A stretch of 64,000 nucleotides of DNA from Jacaranda mimosifolia (lineage: Eukaryota; Streptophyta; Magnoliopsida; Lamiales; Bignoniaceae), in contig CM032128.1 in assembly GCA_018894105.1 (NCBI GenBank), positions 26,435,299 through 26,499,298 of the forward strand, given 5' to 3'. Below are positions 1 through 12,200 of the stretch, piece by piece. The first letter of the stretch is position 1. Every line of letters begins with the position of its first letter. The notes beneath the pieces were generated by a model. It saw only the letters and a program-made list of their open reading frames with translations, made no database searches and had not been told where the DNA came from. The translations under genes and the position numbers were made by a program.

Positions 1-2090
1 ATTTATGTAAAATATCAAACCATCACTTCTTTATTAAAGAGTTAGAACTTTGAGAAATGAATAATTATAAATTAATTGATATGCAAGTAATCAATTTATC
101 AAAGTCTTTAAAATTCAATTATTTTTATAATAATATTTTTAGATATGTAAAATATTTCTAGATAAAATTATATATAGAATATAACAAATGATTCCATTGA
201 AGAATTTGTTTCAAATATAAACAGTTACTTCCTACAACGACTATAAACTCTTAACTTTATTTTTATATTATTAAATTTAAATTATTTTAGTTTTTTAATA
301 ATATAATAATAGAGGACTCATTTTCAATTATTTGAAATAAATTCTTTTATATGGGACATATATATATATATATATATATAGTTGACATAGTTGAAATTTT
401 TTAAAAGTTTGATAACGACCACTTAAATAGCAAATGATATCAATTTATATATATTTTAATATATTTAACTACAATATTTTATAATTATATTGCGTACATT
501 TATTTTAATACTTTTGCTTATAATAATTCATAAAAATATTTTACATGGATTAATGATGTGAGATAAAAAATATTTGACCGAAAGTAAGTATCCATTTAAT
601 TATTTTGTAATTTTTATATTCTAATTATAAAAGAAACTTATGAGATATTGATATTTTATTTTAAATTGAATACTAAAAATTTACTTATTATTTTATTCAT
701 GTACATAATATATGTTAATTGATAATTTTAAAAATAATAAAATAAATACATATATAAATAAAAATAAATAAATTTTACTTATTAGAGTTATATGGAATAT
801 TAAGAAATACTTTAGCTTATAAAAATTGAATGTTACAAACTACTTATTGAATTAGTTATCAAATAACTAATAACCTAAAGTAAGCTATTTTCATAGATAA
901 AGTACAATGATAATATATATTTACTCTAACAAAAATATTTAATATTTAAAATTCTCAAATGTCATGAAAATTGTAACTATAACTTAAGAAATCATACAAA
1001 AAAGCTTTATATTATATTAAAAAAAATATTTACTTATTTATCATATCAAAATATGTATGTATAAATATATATATATATATATATGTAATTTAAAAAGCGT
1101 ATTTAGTAAAATATTCCGAGTTATTTTTATCTTCTTAATTCTTTCATTTATTTTTTAAAATTTTATCATTTTATAAATTTTGTGTAATTTATAAATTTAG
1201 AATGAAAAATTCTTGATATCCTACAACTTATTTAAGCATAAATTATCTTTAAACATAATATTTTTAATTAAAATATTCATATTATTTTATTTAAATAGTA
1301 ATAGATTTTCTTTAAAATAATTATAATTCATGTTTTAATTACATGAAGTAAAATAAATATTATTATAAAATAAATTATTCAATCATATAATCATTTTCAA
1401 TGCATCGCAATGGGCACGTGCTACTATTGATCATAAAAAAAGAAAATTTCAAAATTTGGATAGGGCAGAATTTTGCATTTCATATAATTTACAATCAAAT
1501 CTCGAGACTACGGACAAAATAAGAATATTCCAAAATAAGAATTTTGCATTTCATATATAATTTAATGAATTTATTTAGTATTTATGAGGGCCCTCGCTCC
1601 CCACAAAAACAACTATGTCAGATCTACAGAATTCTATTAATGGTGTTCAAAATTTATTAATCATTCAGTCAAGCAACAGTTAAGTTGTGAATGCTAATTG
1701 CAACCAATTTGAAGTAGCTAGCAGATTCCAAAAACACTCGTTCTGTTATTGAAAGACACTTACAACCAAAAAAATTACATAGTATTTGTTTTTCTTGAGG
1801 ACTATCTCTGTCCACGTTTCTTTTGAATTGGTTCAGTTATTTGTACTAGTAACTATGGAGATGCCTGTGTACATTGTTTATATTTTTATGCGTTTTTAAT
1901 ATTTTGAAAATAGAACATGAAAAACCGTTTAATCAATATAAGTATTAAAGAGATCATGAAAGAATGAATATGTGAGTTAGAGAACTACAAATGTATTTTT
2001 TATTACCACTTTTTAATTTTTTTATTCCTACAAAAAAAAAAAGAAAAGATTTTTAACACATAAAAGTGTGTGATGTTGTAGAAATTGGTG
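1..2090. other. AT-rich intergenic DNA without a gene
   Basis: No open frame of useful length and no recognisable protein similarity. The sequence is strongly A/T-biased, with TA-dinucleotide runs near 360-380 and 1066-1084. The only structured item I can point to is a possible Helitron 3' end near 1401-1424, listed separately. Confidence 0.7.
1401..1424 (+). mobile_element. possible Helitron 3' terminus (fragment)
   Basis: The segment has a short imperfect hairpin built around TGCATCGCA, followed about 10 bases later by CTAC and then T. This resembles the subterminal hairpin plus CTRR|T end of plant Helitrons and is similar in layout to the clearer ends at 13646 and 16764. The matching 5' end was not found, so this is a weak call. 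Confidence 0.3.
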
Positions 2091-3960
2091 TCGGTATATT
2101 TGTTCTTTAGGTCGATTGGTCGAACTAAAATTGGGCTTTGGCTAAATTTGCTAAGCCAACTTTATAGCTTGGGTAAATCAAGTTTCTGTGGAGGCCGTAG
2201 GCTTTCAGCCTGTTGGTTGGGAGGTTGGATTCTAATGTAGGAGCATAAAGTATTTGGATTAGATTAGCTTTAATAATCTCTTATTGCATTAAATGAGGGG
2301 TATCGATAGTTGATAGATTTGGTGGCAATTCACTGTTCGTATGATGTGGTACTGTGGGGTCTTTCCACATGACAATTATTGAGTGGTCCTCATTTAGCTT
2401 CAAAAGTAGTCGGGGCAGATCAAGATCCGATCTTTGAAAAAAAAAAAAAAAAAAAAGAGATGTCGACTTTAGGACTAGTTAATCATTTCTGATTTATCTG
2501 AGGGGCAAAATAGTCCTTCAAGAGATTTTTTCTCTATCAATGTGTGTGCGCCTTTCTGTTGCTAGAAAGAAAGGGAAGGATTTTGTGGTTGATTTCCAAC
2601 AGGCTCTCCGACCAAAAACAAATTTTGAAGCCAAAACTTCCTATTGGATTTATTGTTACTTCAAAGTGTTTGTGGCCAGTCGCTCCCACCTCTACATGTT
2701 GGTTGAATTCATTCACTAAAATTTAAATTATATTTTACTTTAATTTATGAAAATAGAATTAATTAAAACTATAAATATCTAATTTCGTGTTTTACCACCA
2801 ACTTTATTAATTACTAGCACATTTTTTCATTTTTAAAAGAAAAAAATCATACTTTTAGTATAATGTGCAGGATTCAATCATTTGCCCCTTAACATATCGA
2901 ATGGTTATTTTACTATAATAAAGACGATGATAATTGAATTATATAAAATAACATATTTTCACTAGTTAAAGAGATGATAGAGATACATTATAAATAATGC
3001 TCTATTATATACTGATGATGTCGAAACTTGCAAGGGCCTGAGATAGGTTGGGGTTTCACTTAAATCAACTAGAAACGGAGTATGGTGGTGCGGATTGAAT
3101 CCTGCAATGCTTAATCCTTCGATTAAAACCCTATGATGCTTAAGTTAGATAAGCTCGACCAACAAATGAAGAAGCAAAGTGGGGGCTAATATAGGAGTGA
3201 AAGCGTACCTCACATTCTGATGAATGTGGGTATTTATAGTGTTTATTGGTTGGGTGTGAAGAGAGAGATCAAAAGAATGATCCTCTCCCAATAATGAAGC
3301 TTTCCCCCTGCAATGCTTAATCCTCCGATTAAAACCTTCTCATAGTTAAGTTAGAATAAGCTCAACCAACAAATGAAGAAGCAGAATGGGGGCCAATATA
3401 GGAGTGAAAGCGTATCTCACATTCAGTTGAATATACATATTTATAGTATTTATTGGTTGAGTGTGAAGAGAGAGATCAAAAGAACGATTCTCTCCCAATA
3501 ATGAAGCTTTCCCCTTCACATAAGAGCCTTTTAGGTCTTATTTAGGAGTTGGTTAACCATCATGCATCATGTTGTTTGGAAATATGGGGCGAATCTTTCT
3601 TAATTAATGTGGAGGTGATAAGTTGACGGCACATTTAATACAAACAGGATGTCAAGTCGGTTGCATTTAATATAGAGGTGGCATCACATGTGAATAGGTA
3701 ACGCATTTAATGCGGCTATGCCAAAGGGCACGCCTCAGTCAACCTCTGCATGGTCGAGAGGATCGGGTGGCTTTTTCCCTATAGGGATCTCTTTTCTATC
3801 GGTGATACTTGTCTTCTAGTTAATCGACTTTATGCATTTCTCCATCTGGATAGTAGAGATTTCGTTCTCAGGAGGCTAGCATCGATGGGTCCGATTAGGG
3901 TCGAAATTGGTCGAACCATCAAATTAGGTAGGGATCACCATATCATATACATTTTTCTAA
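2091..3960. repeat. non-coding, probably transposon-derived intergenic segment
   Basis: This stretch is less AT-rich than its surroundings and holds only short, unrecognised frames (60 aa from 2544 and 74 aa from 3750). It contains a tandem duplication (3101-3512) in which both units carry a TATTTATAGT box. Base composition and the repeated TATA-like box suggest a decayed LTR, but I see no PBS, polypurine tract or coding domain to prove it. Confidence 0.3.
3101..3512. repeat. tandem duplication, period about 206 bp
   Basis: Two adjacent units begin with CCTGCAATGCTTAATCC at 3101 and 3307. They stay clearly similar through the AACAAATGAAGAAGCA segment, a TATTTATAGT box and the AATGAAGCTTTCCCC end. 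The copies differ by scattered substitutions and small indels, so the duplication is not very recent. Confidence 0.8.
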
Positions 3961-5245
3961 AAAATATATTTTAATTAAAATAATAGTATGATCCTCACTA
4001 ATCCCCTTGGAGGATAAAAGTGTAAAGCGTATTTCACTTTTTTGGAATGTAATATATATAAAGTAAAATGAAAAAAAAGAAGTAAAATGATGTTTAATTC
4101 TAATTTAATTATACTTTTTATGTAGCAATGATGTGGATAATTTGGTTTTATTTATTTTTGCACATGTAATGTATTCCATATATAATATATGTAACTCATT
4201 ACATATTTTTATATTTTTCTTTTCTTTATGTCAACATATTTCCATATATAAAACATATATGTAACTTTTTATTAATTTTTGTGACTTTCTATATTAATAT
4301 ATAATTTTTGTAACTCCTTATTATATTATTATTTTTATTCCTTTTACCTATGTAAATAAATATACCTACATATATAATACTCTATATACATATATTAATG
4401 TAAAAAAATTATATTTATTCATCTTATGTAACTCCATATTTAATTTTGACAAATACACCATATATATATATATATGTATTAATATAAAATTTTTATATTA
4501 ATTTTTGCAACTCCTTTTTTTTTTTAGTATATTTTTTGTACTCCTAACTATATTGTCCACTTAATAGTTTCTTCTAATATTTGTTATTTATATTCTCAAA
4601 CTTTATTTTTTGAATAACAATGAAGAATACATACATATACACGCATATATATGTATTTGTGTATAACCAAGCATATATAAAAAACTATTTATCAATGCAA
4701 TTTAATTGACAGGTCATGCGTAAGCTAAAAATCCTTACAATAATTTATATTAAAAATAATTTAAACATAGAATTTACTTTTTAGAAATAAAACAATATTT
4801 GCCTATTTTTTCTCCACCTCTATAAAATCATACTCTCTATGAGTTAAACTTTATTTTTCTTGAAAATGCATGTATTTTATAATATTTATATTATATTTTT
4901 AATATTTTTAATTTTTATATTTATGAATTAGGATAGTTTAGAAAAAATTGAATCTTGATTTAAGTATTTTTCTTATAAGATAGTGGTATGGATAAATTAA
5001 TTTTATCCATATATACCAATGTAACATACTTTTATATTTGTATCCTATCAATATGCATTTTAATATTAATATAAAAAATTATATTAATTCATTTTTATAA
5101 CCATATGTTTAATTTTAGTAAATACTCAATATATAAACATATATGTAACATTTTATAATAATTTGTATAACTTTCTTTATCAATATATAATTTTTGTAAC
5201 TCCTTATTATAATAGTTATATGTTTTAATATAATTATAGATGAAA

Positions 5246-5291
<46 letters not shown>

Positions 5292-5333
5292 TATGTTGTT
5301 CATATATATATATACATGTGTGTGTGTGTGTGT
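5246..5333. repeat. CA ... TG microsatellite pair able to fold back
   Basis: A (CA)n run (5246-5281) is followed by alternating TA, a short centre with ATGTTGTT, more alternating TA, and a (TG)n run to about 5333. Because CA pairs with TG and TA pairs with itself, the two arms are complementary and could form a long hairpin or cruciform. Confidence 0.8.
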
Positions 5334-6586
5334 TTAAATGCAATTTAATTAATATGTCTTGCTTCATTTATATTGTGCATATATAAACTCTTCATATATG
5401 AAGTATTATAGTAATATATAATTTGTTATAATTTAATTTTAAGTATTATAACATGTTATTCTGTAAATTATTTCTTATTCCATAATTTAACATGTTAATT
5501 AAGTTAAGTCATAGCTAAGAAAATTCCTAAACTAAGCAAAAAAATCTCTAAAAATATACGTAATAAGATAATTTTAACATACAATTCATTATTCAAGAAT
5601 ATAAAAATATTTGTTTTCTCTTTTCTCCACCTCTATACGATCTTATATTGGTTTGTTAAAATTTATTTATTTATTTTTCTTTGAAAATGCATATATGTTA
5701 ATGCTCATGTTTTTTTTTTAATATTTTAATTTTTATGCTAATGAATCAAGACCGTAATTTTTTTTTTTGAAGTCCTCAGTTTATGATAAGTTAAAATATT
5801 TTACTTTCTACTTACTTAAGTTTATTTTTTTAATATTGAATTCTTTAACTTTTTGAGACCATGTTAATGTTAGAGTGATTTAACATTACAAGTCATTTAA
5901 TTATCTTAATGCTTTCCTTTTCTTCCCCCCCTTTTTTCCCCTCCCACGGTAGGGGTATCACTTTTTCCGTCCATATAAAATTTAAGATAAGGAGGACCGA
6001 GAAAAAAAAAAAAAAAAAAAAAAGGGAAAAAAAAAATCTTCGTACTCCATTTTAGATGCCAAAAACGAGCTCATTACAAGCAACACAATTGGGCATTTTT
6101 TTAATCGAGCGAGAGAATAATTGAATTTGACGTGGTGATATTAATATTTTATTTTATAATACTTAAATTTAATAATTTATGAATATATTCATATAATATT
6201 TAAGTGGATAATCAATGCTGTCCCTAGAAGAAAAAAAAGATGCTTTATTAGAATAGAGATTGGAACAACTATTTGTCGCAGACGGCTATATTTCCAGTAT
6301 TTTCTCTACTGGAAAGGCCCTTTAAGTCTTTGTACTTTTTTTTTCTTTTCTTTTTTTTATTGTATTGCTATATAATACTTTTCATTGACTTTTCGTATTT
6401 ATTATTTCTTCATTATGCTTAAAATATGTTTTATTCCCCTAGGCCTAGGTCCTAGCACTTGCCACTTGGGAGTTGAATTGAAAATCTAATGCCCACTAAG
6501 AAAGCCCAAAGGTTTTGGGGAAGCCCATGGCCATTACCGAGTACCGACATACTAATTTTCATTAGCACTATTTATTTACTTTTTTA

Positions 6587-6590
<4 letters not shown>

Positions 6591-6625
<35 letters not shown>
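6591..6625. repeat. ATT trinucleotide microsatellite
   Basis: An uninterrupted run of ATT/TTA units of about 35 bases. It creates an artefactual poly-isoleucine frame on the plus strand. Confidence 0.9.
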
Positions 6626-6627
<2 letters not shown>

Positions 6628-7816
6628 TTATTATTTATTATTTTTTTTTGGGTGTTGTGGGATGGACATTTATTCGATCAAAGAGGCAACCAACGGAGTA
6701 TCCTCGTTAGGGAGAAGGAAAAGAAAAAGGAACATTGATAGAATTTTTTATGGGTGACAAATGAATGGGTTTGATTGAATTTGATTTGGATTCAAGTGGA
6801 TTGTGTTTAAAATGAATTGAATTCAATATTAGTTTGGAATATGTGAGTTGAAAGTGGGTTGTGTTGGATTTAAAATTAGTTTAATACTAAAAAGACTTTG
6901 ATGATTCATTTTACTTATTAAAAAAAATTAATTCAAAAGATAATAGTAATATCGGTATGTTTTTTGCACTTTATTCAATATAAAAATTATAGTATGATGT
7001 GATGATTTATTAAATAAAATCTTATTTTTATTAATCTTTTTTATATATGTAATTCCAATAAATGAAACTATTATGAGTACTACTTATTTTGCAACAAAAT
7101 TGAAAATTTTAAAGAAATGTGCATAATCTTGTGTTAGTAAGTGTGTATCAAACTTAAAATCACAAATGTGTTAATTTTCATTAATTTTTCAAAAATAAAC
7201 ATAAATTGCATGTAAATCTTACGTCATGCAATATTGGCTAAGTAATAAATTTAGAAATTATGTTGAGTTAATAGATACAATATTAGTTTGTATGATTTTA
7301 AGATATTATCCATTCACTAAAATATATATTGTGAAAGAATTTTAGATAATTATATGTTCAAAACCCAAGATGTATATTTCAAATTTTAAATTATTATCAA
7401 TTCAAAAGGATGAGACTTTAACAAAAACAAGGAAGTAAAAGTAATATCAACTTTTTTATTATTAGTTCAAAATTAATTTTAATTAAAATTTTTGGTTAAA
7501 CCTATTTTTACTTGAACTTATTTTGAGCTCATGACCTACTAAAACCCGACCTAAACTCAATCAATTTGAACACATTTTCAAAATTTTAGGGCCCAACCCA
7601 ACCCAACCCAACCCAACCCAAAACAATAAGGATTGAGTTGGTTTGAGTTGATCCCATAAACTTTAGTCCAGAGCATCACCTCTAAAATTTCCTAAACAAA
7701 ATCACCGCCGTTCTTACCAAAATCAAGGGCCCACCAATCATTAGCATTAGCTATTAGCACGAAGCAGTAGTACTACTAGCTTCAAAGGCATAAAATTTGA
7801 ATGCAATGTTCCAAAT

Positions 7817-8073
7817 GAATAATTTGATGCAGCTCTTCTATTTTATAGATTCAACTAATTGTACAGCTATTAGATAAATTCAAATTTGATCTAATTATAA
7901 ACTTTTAAATATAGCAGATAACTATTAACTCACAAATTTATTTGTTCTTTTTTAATAATGATGGAAGGTACAATTACTATTATTTGAGTGTGCATTAATA
8001 AATTTAATGAACGCATAAATAATTTATAAATTATTTTCAAAATGGCTAAAAAGTCACAAGAAAACAATTTAAC
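7817..8073. repeat. direct duplication, first copy (second at 8461-8689)
   Basis: Both copies begin with GAATAATTTGATGCA and share, in order, TTTTATAGATTCAA, AACTTTTAAATATA, a TTTTTAATAATGATGG block, GAGTGTGCATT and a final TCACAAGAAAACA. The second copy is shorter by small deletions. The intervening DNA is not duplicated, so these are two dispersed copies of one about 250-bp repeat in the same orientation. Family unknown. Confidence 0.7.
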
Positions 8074-8460
8074 CACAAGGTTGGTTGGTGGGATTATATG
8101 TGATTAGAGAAAATAATATTTTTCAATCCAATATTTGGTTTGTGGAATTGTATACACACAAGTCCGTGATTTATCATTGGGCCCGTATATATAAACTTAG
8201 CATGTAGTATTATTAATTCCACCCCCACCCATGAGATAAATTATCCCACATTCTCATGAGATAACTAATTATGAGATAAATTTAAAATCCAACCAAACTT
8301 GCGAGACTTCTCTCTCCTTACTAATGTTCTGACACACACAAAAAAGAAAAGTTAAAATATTTTTTTCTCACAAAAAAGAAGAAGATAAATTTAGTATATA
8401 TTTATCAAATTAAAAATAAAAAATAAAATACGAATTAAAATAGAAAATCTTGAGTGTGAT

Positions 8461-8689
8461 GAATAATTTGATGCAACTCTTAGATTTTATAGATTCAATT
8501 AATTGTGCAATATAAACTTTTAAATATAACAGACAACTATTAACTTATATATATTATTGTTTCCTTTTTAATAATGATGGCAACTATATTTTCTATCATA
8601 TATGAGTGTGCATTGATAGATTTAACTAACATACCAATAATCTCCAAACTATTCCCCAAAAGGACAAAAATCACAAGAAAACAGTTTAA
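8461..8689. repeat. direct duplication, second copy (first at 7817-8073)
   Basis: Same succession of blocks as the copy at 7817, with more small deletions. No coding potential. Confidence 0.7.
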
Positions 8690-8730
8690 TTTTTTTTACC
8701 ACATAACTAACTCTAACAATTAATATGCTG

Positions 8731-8830
8731 AGTGACCTGTGGCTCAGCGGCATAAGTCTCCCATATTATGTGGGAGGTCAAGAGTTTGGGTTCTAGCGAA
8801 CTTCTAATGATGTGCGTGTATATAATAAAA
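8731..8830 (+). mobile_element. tRNA-derived SINE-like element
   Basis: A segment reading TGGCTCAGCGGCATAAGT looks like a pol III A box, and GAGTTTGGGTTCTAGC about 35 bases later looks like a degenerate B box. An A-rich tail with TGTATATAATAAAATAAA follows. The 3' part (TGATGTGCGTGTATATAATAAA) matches the SINE-like copy near 30.9 kb, which supports one family. It is not a functional tRNA gene: the cloverleaf is not complete. Confidence 0.45.
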
Positions 8831-8886
8831 TAAAAAAAGAAAAACTCTAAGAACTAATATTTTGACATACCCCTCCTCACTAGTAT

Positions 8887-8889
<3 letters not shown>

Positions 8890-8920
<31 letters not shown>
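8890..8920. repeat. CA microsatellite
   Basis: A (CA)n run. The flanking text CT-ACTA-TATTTTCACACAC recurs near 8960 and, more loosely, near 8320, so the microsatellite appears to sit inside a short local repeat. Confidence 0.85.
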
Positions 8921-8928
<8 letters not shown>

Positions 8929-9245
8929 ACTAACCAAACAAGCTGTAAGATACTTCTTCTTACTAATATTTTCACACACACAGACACACACAACACAATC
9001 GAAAAAGATACATCTTTCCCACTTGGCATTGAATTTTGAATTGAAGTATTTGGATCCGGTAATCAAGTTCCGGGCTGAAAACTTGCCAGACCCGGATTCA
9101 GCAGGACCACCACTTGCCTCTCCCACTAAATTTTGCACACGTCGAGTGCTTCTAGGAAGCCCACATCATCACTAACGATATGATAATTGCAAGGAAAAGA
9201 GAAAAGAGGAGAAAATACTGTGTGCGCGTGAGCAGAGGGAGAAAC

Positions 9246-12200
9246 ATGGCAAGATTCTGCTTGCAATTGAACACCGGCATCACCAGAAATCCAGCAATGG
9301 TTTTCGCAGAAGAAACTGGTAAGCGGAAAAGCAGCACTAGAATTCAGAGAGTTGAGCTTCCTGAAAAAGTGAAGAATTCAAGAATACTGATAATAGGGGG
9401 CACTGGAAGAGTGGGAGGTTCTACTGCCCTTGCCCTGTCCAAATTCTGCCCGGATCTTCGCATCATCATAGGTGGTCGGAATAGGTAGTCCTATCGTTCC
9501 TGGACAGCTGTAATTGTGTCCAACATCTTGAATTCCAAGAAAATTACTAGTGAGAATGAACAAGTCAAAGTTTTTGTTTTTAGTTTTTTTGTTCTTCCTA
9601 TTTATTGTGGAAAACGTGAAATTTCTATAATTGCGGTTAATATTTTGTTTGGAAATGTTACGTTGTGCTGTTCAAGTGAGTGTGGATGGTGGGATGGAGG
9701 GCGCATGCGTCCTTGTCTCCTATGTTTGAATGATTGTCTAGTGATGGAATTGCGCAGGTTGTATTAATCTTTGATCTTGCTGAAGCTTTAGGATTGTACA
9801 CCCGGATTCTGGAACCTTAATTTCATTCAAGTTCAATATTATAAGTGTTTCATAGGTCCCATTGTATGAGAATCTGTATTTCAGGAGGATGAATTAATCT
9901 GACATGATGTTTACTTATGATGTTACAATTGCCTCTCCTTAGGATGCTTTAAGGCAACATATAGATAATATTTGATTTTTTCTTCTTGGAAAATTTTATT
10001 TTTTCCAAAGTAGATGCTAAATTTTGAAATACGGTTAATTGACAGGGAAAAAGGTGCCGCCATGATGACTAGATTAGGCAGCAATGTCGAATTCTATGAA
10101 GTAGACATCAATGATAGTAAATCACTGGAAGAAGCTATGAAGGGTTTGTGATTCTTCTAATTGTTTTGGAGTTGGAAATGCACATCAGTAAACATTTCAT
10201 TATCCTTTATGTTACATTAAACCAGTAGTGAGGTGCATGGCGCATATTAGAAATTTTATTACTTCTGTAATTTCAACTGCTTCACTTTGCAAGTACCTTT
10301 GCATAACCATCTCACCTATGTGTAGATGTGGATCTTGTCGTTCATACTGCTGGGCCGTTTCAGCAGGCCAAGAAGTGCACTGTTCTTGAAGCTGCAATTC
10401 AGAGCAAGGTGAGAGAAAGGTAATAAGCATGGCTTTAATTTTGGAATTTCAGGTTTGATCTTATAGATGATAGATTATTATTATCATTGATTACTAACTT
10501 TTTACCAAGATATAGCATGGTCTTAATTGTTTCCTTTAAGCAGACCGCATATCTGGATGTGTGTGATGACACAAGCTATGCCCAGCGTGCAAAATCCTAC
10601 ATGAAAGGAGCACGGGATGCAAATATTGCAGCAATAACAACCGGGGGAATCTACCCAGGAGTGAGCAACGGTTCTGTTGCATTATCCTTGTAAAGTTGTT
10701 GAAGCATTTAGAAACCATAGTGCATAGACGGCTAGCTGTTTAATCTGTGTTGAAATTGCTGCAATTCTTTGTTGGACTGATATAGTCAGTGTTCTAAGGC
10801 CAATAGGTTCTTATCCTGCCACATTTGTGTAGTAGGTTCTTACTAGAGGTGTTGACTGGTATCAAATCTTGCTTTATTTCTTAGGTCTGATGAATTAATT
10901 AGATGTCATTACTAAATGATCTTTTTCTTAAGCTTTGTTTGGTCCATGCACTTTTTCCACCTCTGCCATGGCTGTCTGAGATTGACTTATGAGACTTCAG
11001 GAACCCTCAATTTTCTTTGAAGTAACATTTTCCCAGAAATTGGTGGAGCTTCCTATCCAATATTTAACATAATACTGGGACCAAGTTTTGGTTTTTCAAT
11101 ACGAGCATCTTCATCATGCTTAGCCTTGTCTGATTACAACATGACTTTTTCCTTGTAGATACTAATAGCTTTAGGGCATTTTATTCAGTTTTCAGACATT
11201 AATGCTTTCTGCATTATTCAGTGATGGCAGCAGAGTTAGTTCGTGCCGCCAAAAATGAAGGCAAAGGTGAACCACAGAGGCTAAGGTAATAATTTTCTTT
11301 TTCAAGAAAATATAATCATCCTCTCTCTGGCATCTCTTGAAGAACCACACAAAGTTGATCGATGAAGTGGAAGTTGACTGGACTAACTAACGTGGACAGC
11401 TTGATTGGGATAGGGAAAAAAATTTGCAAGATTATATATCTAAACAGAACAGGACAAACCTCTTGCTCAGTAAGAAAAGAAAATAAGAAATCATTTTGCT
11501 GCATGGTAGCTAGATTTGGAGAGTTAGAAACATAATAGCTGGAAAGTCAAAATATTAATTTATTTGCTTATTTTCTTTAGTCACATTAGAATTCTTGTAC
11601 CATTATCATACACCAACATGCTTTCTTGTTCTTAGGTTCTACTACTACACTGCTGGCTCTGGTGGAGCTGGCCCAACAATATTATCAACTAGCTTTTTAC
11701 TCCTGGGAGAGGAGGTAGTTGCATATAATAAAGGTTAGCTAATGGACTTTGCTGATTTTTTGTCCATTACCTTCTATCCTTGATTTTAATGGGATAGTTG
11801 TTATTTGACAGGAGAGAAAATCAAACTGAAACCATATAGTGGAATGCTCAACATTGATTTTGGACAAGGAATTGGAAAGAAGGATGTTTTCCTCTTGTAA
11901 GTTTCTCAAAATCATATGTCCATAGCAGCAATTGTTCCAGATAGAAAGCTGTCAATTTCATAGGTGCACCTGGGATATAACCTTCTTGTGTCATTTGCGA
12001 ATTCGGAAAATTACTACTTGGGCCTCAGATGTAACATGTTCCCGCCTATGAAATATATAAGTCACTCATTAATTCATGTAACACCCTCTGTGATAACATA
12101 AATCTATGTTATTTTGGAAAATCAATTAAATTGCATTCTCAACTCAATTTTTCTAGAGCTTGTCAAATTTAGATTAGGCTGCATTTTAATATGTCCTTCA

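Larger units (their letters stand above)
3961..9245. other. AT-rich intergenic DNA upstream of the saccharopine dehydrogenase-like gene
   Basis: No gene is seen. The stretch holds microsatellites (CA/TG around 5246-5333, ATT at 6591-6625, CA at 8890-8920), a run of AACCC repeats near 7592-7620, a direct duplication (7817-8073 and 8461-8689) and a SINE-like segment at 8731-8830. Frames of 60-94 aa here are microsatellite artefacts (repeated Cys-Val or Ile). The 5' leader of the next gene must begin in the last few hundred bases, but I see no clear TATA box. Confidence 0.65.

Noticed and set aside
8731..8790. Possible tRNA gene
   Set aside because: Only A- and B-box-like segments are present; the acceptor and anticodon stems do not form, and related copies with the same 3' tail point to a SINE.
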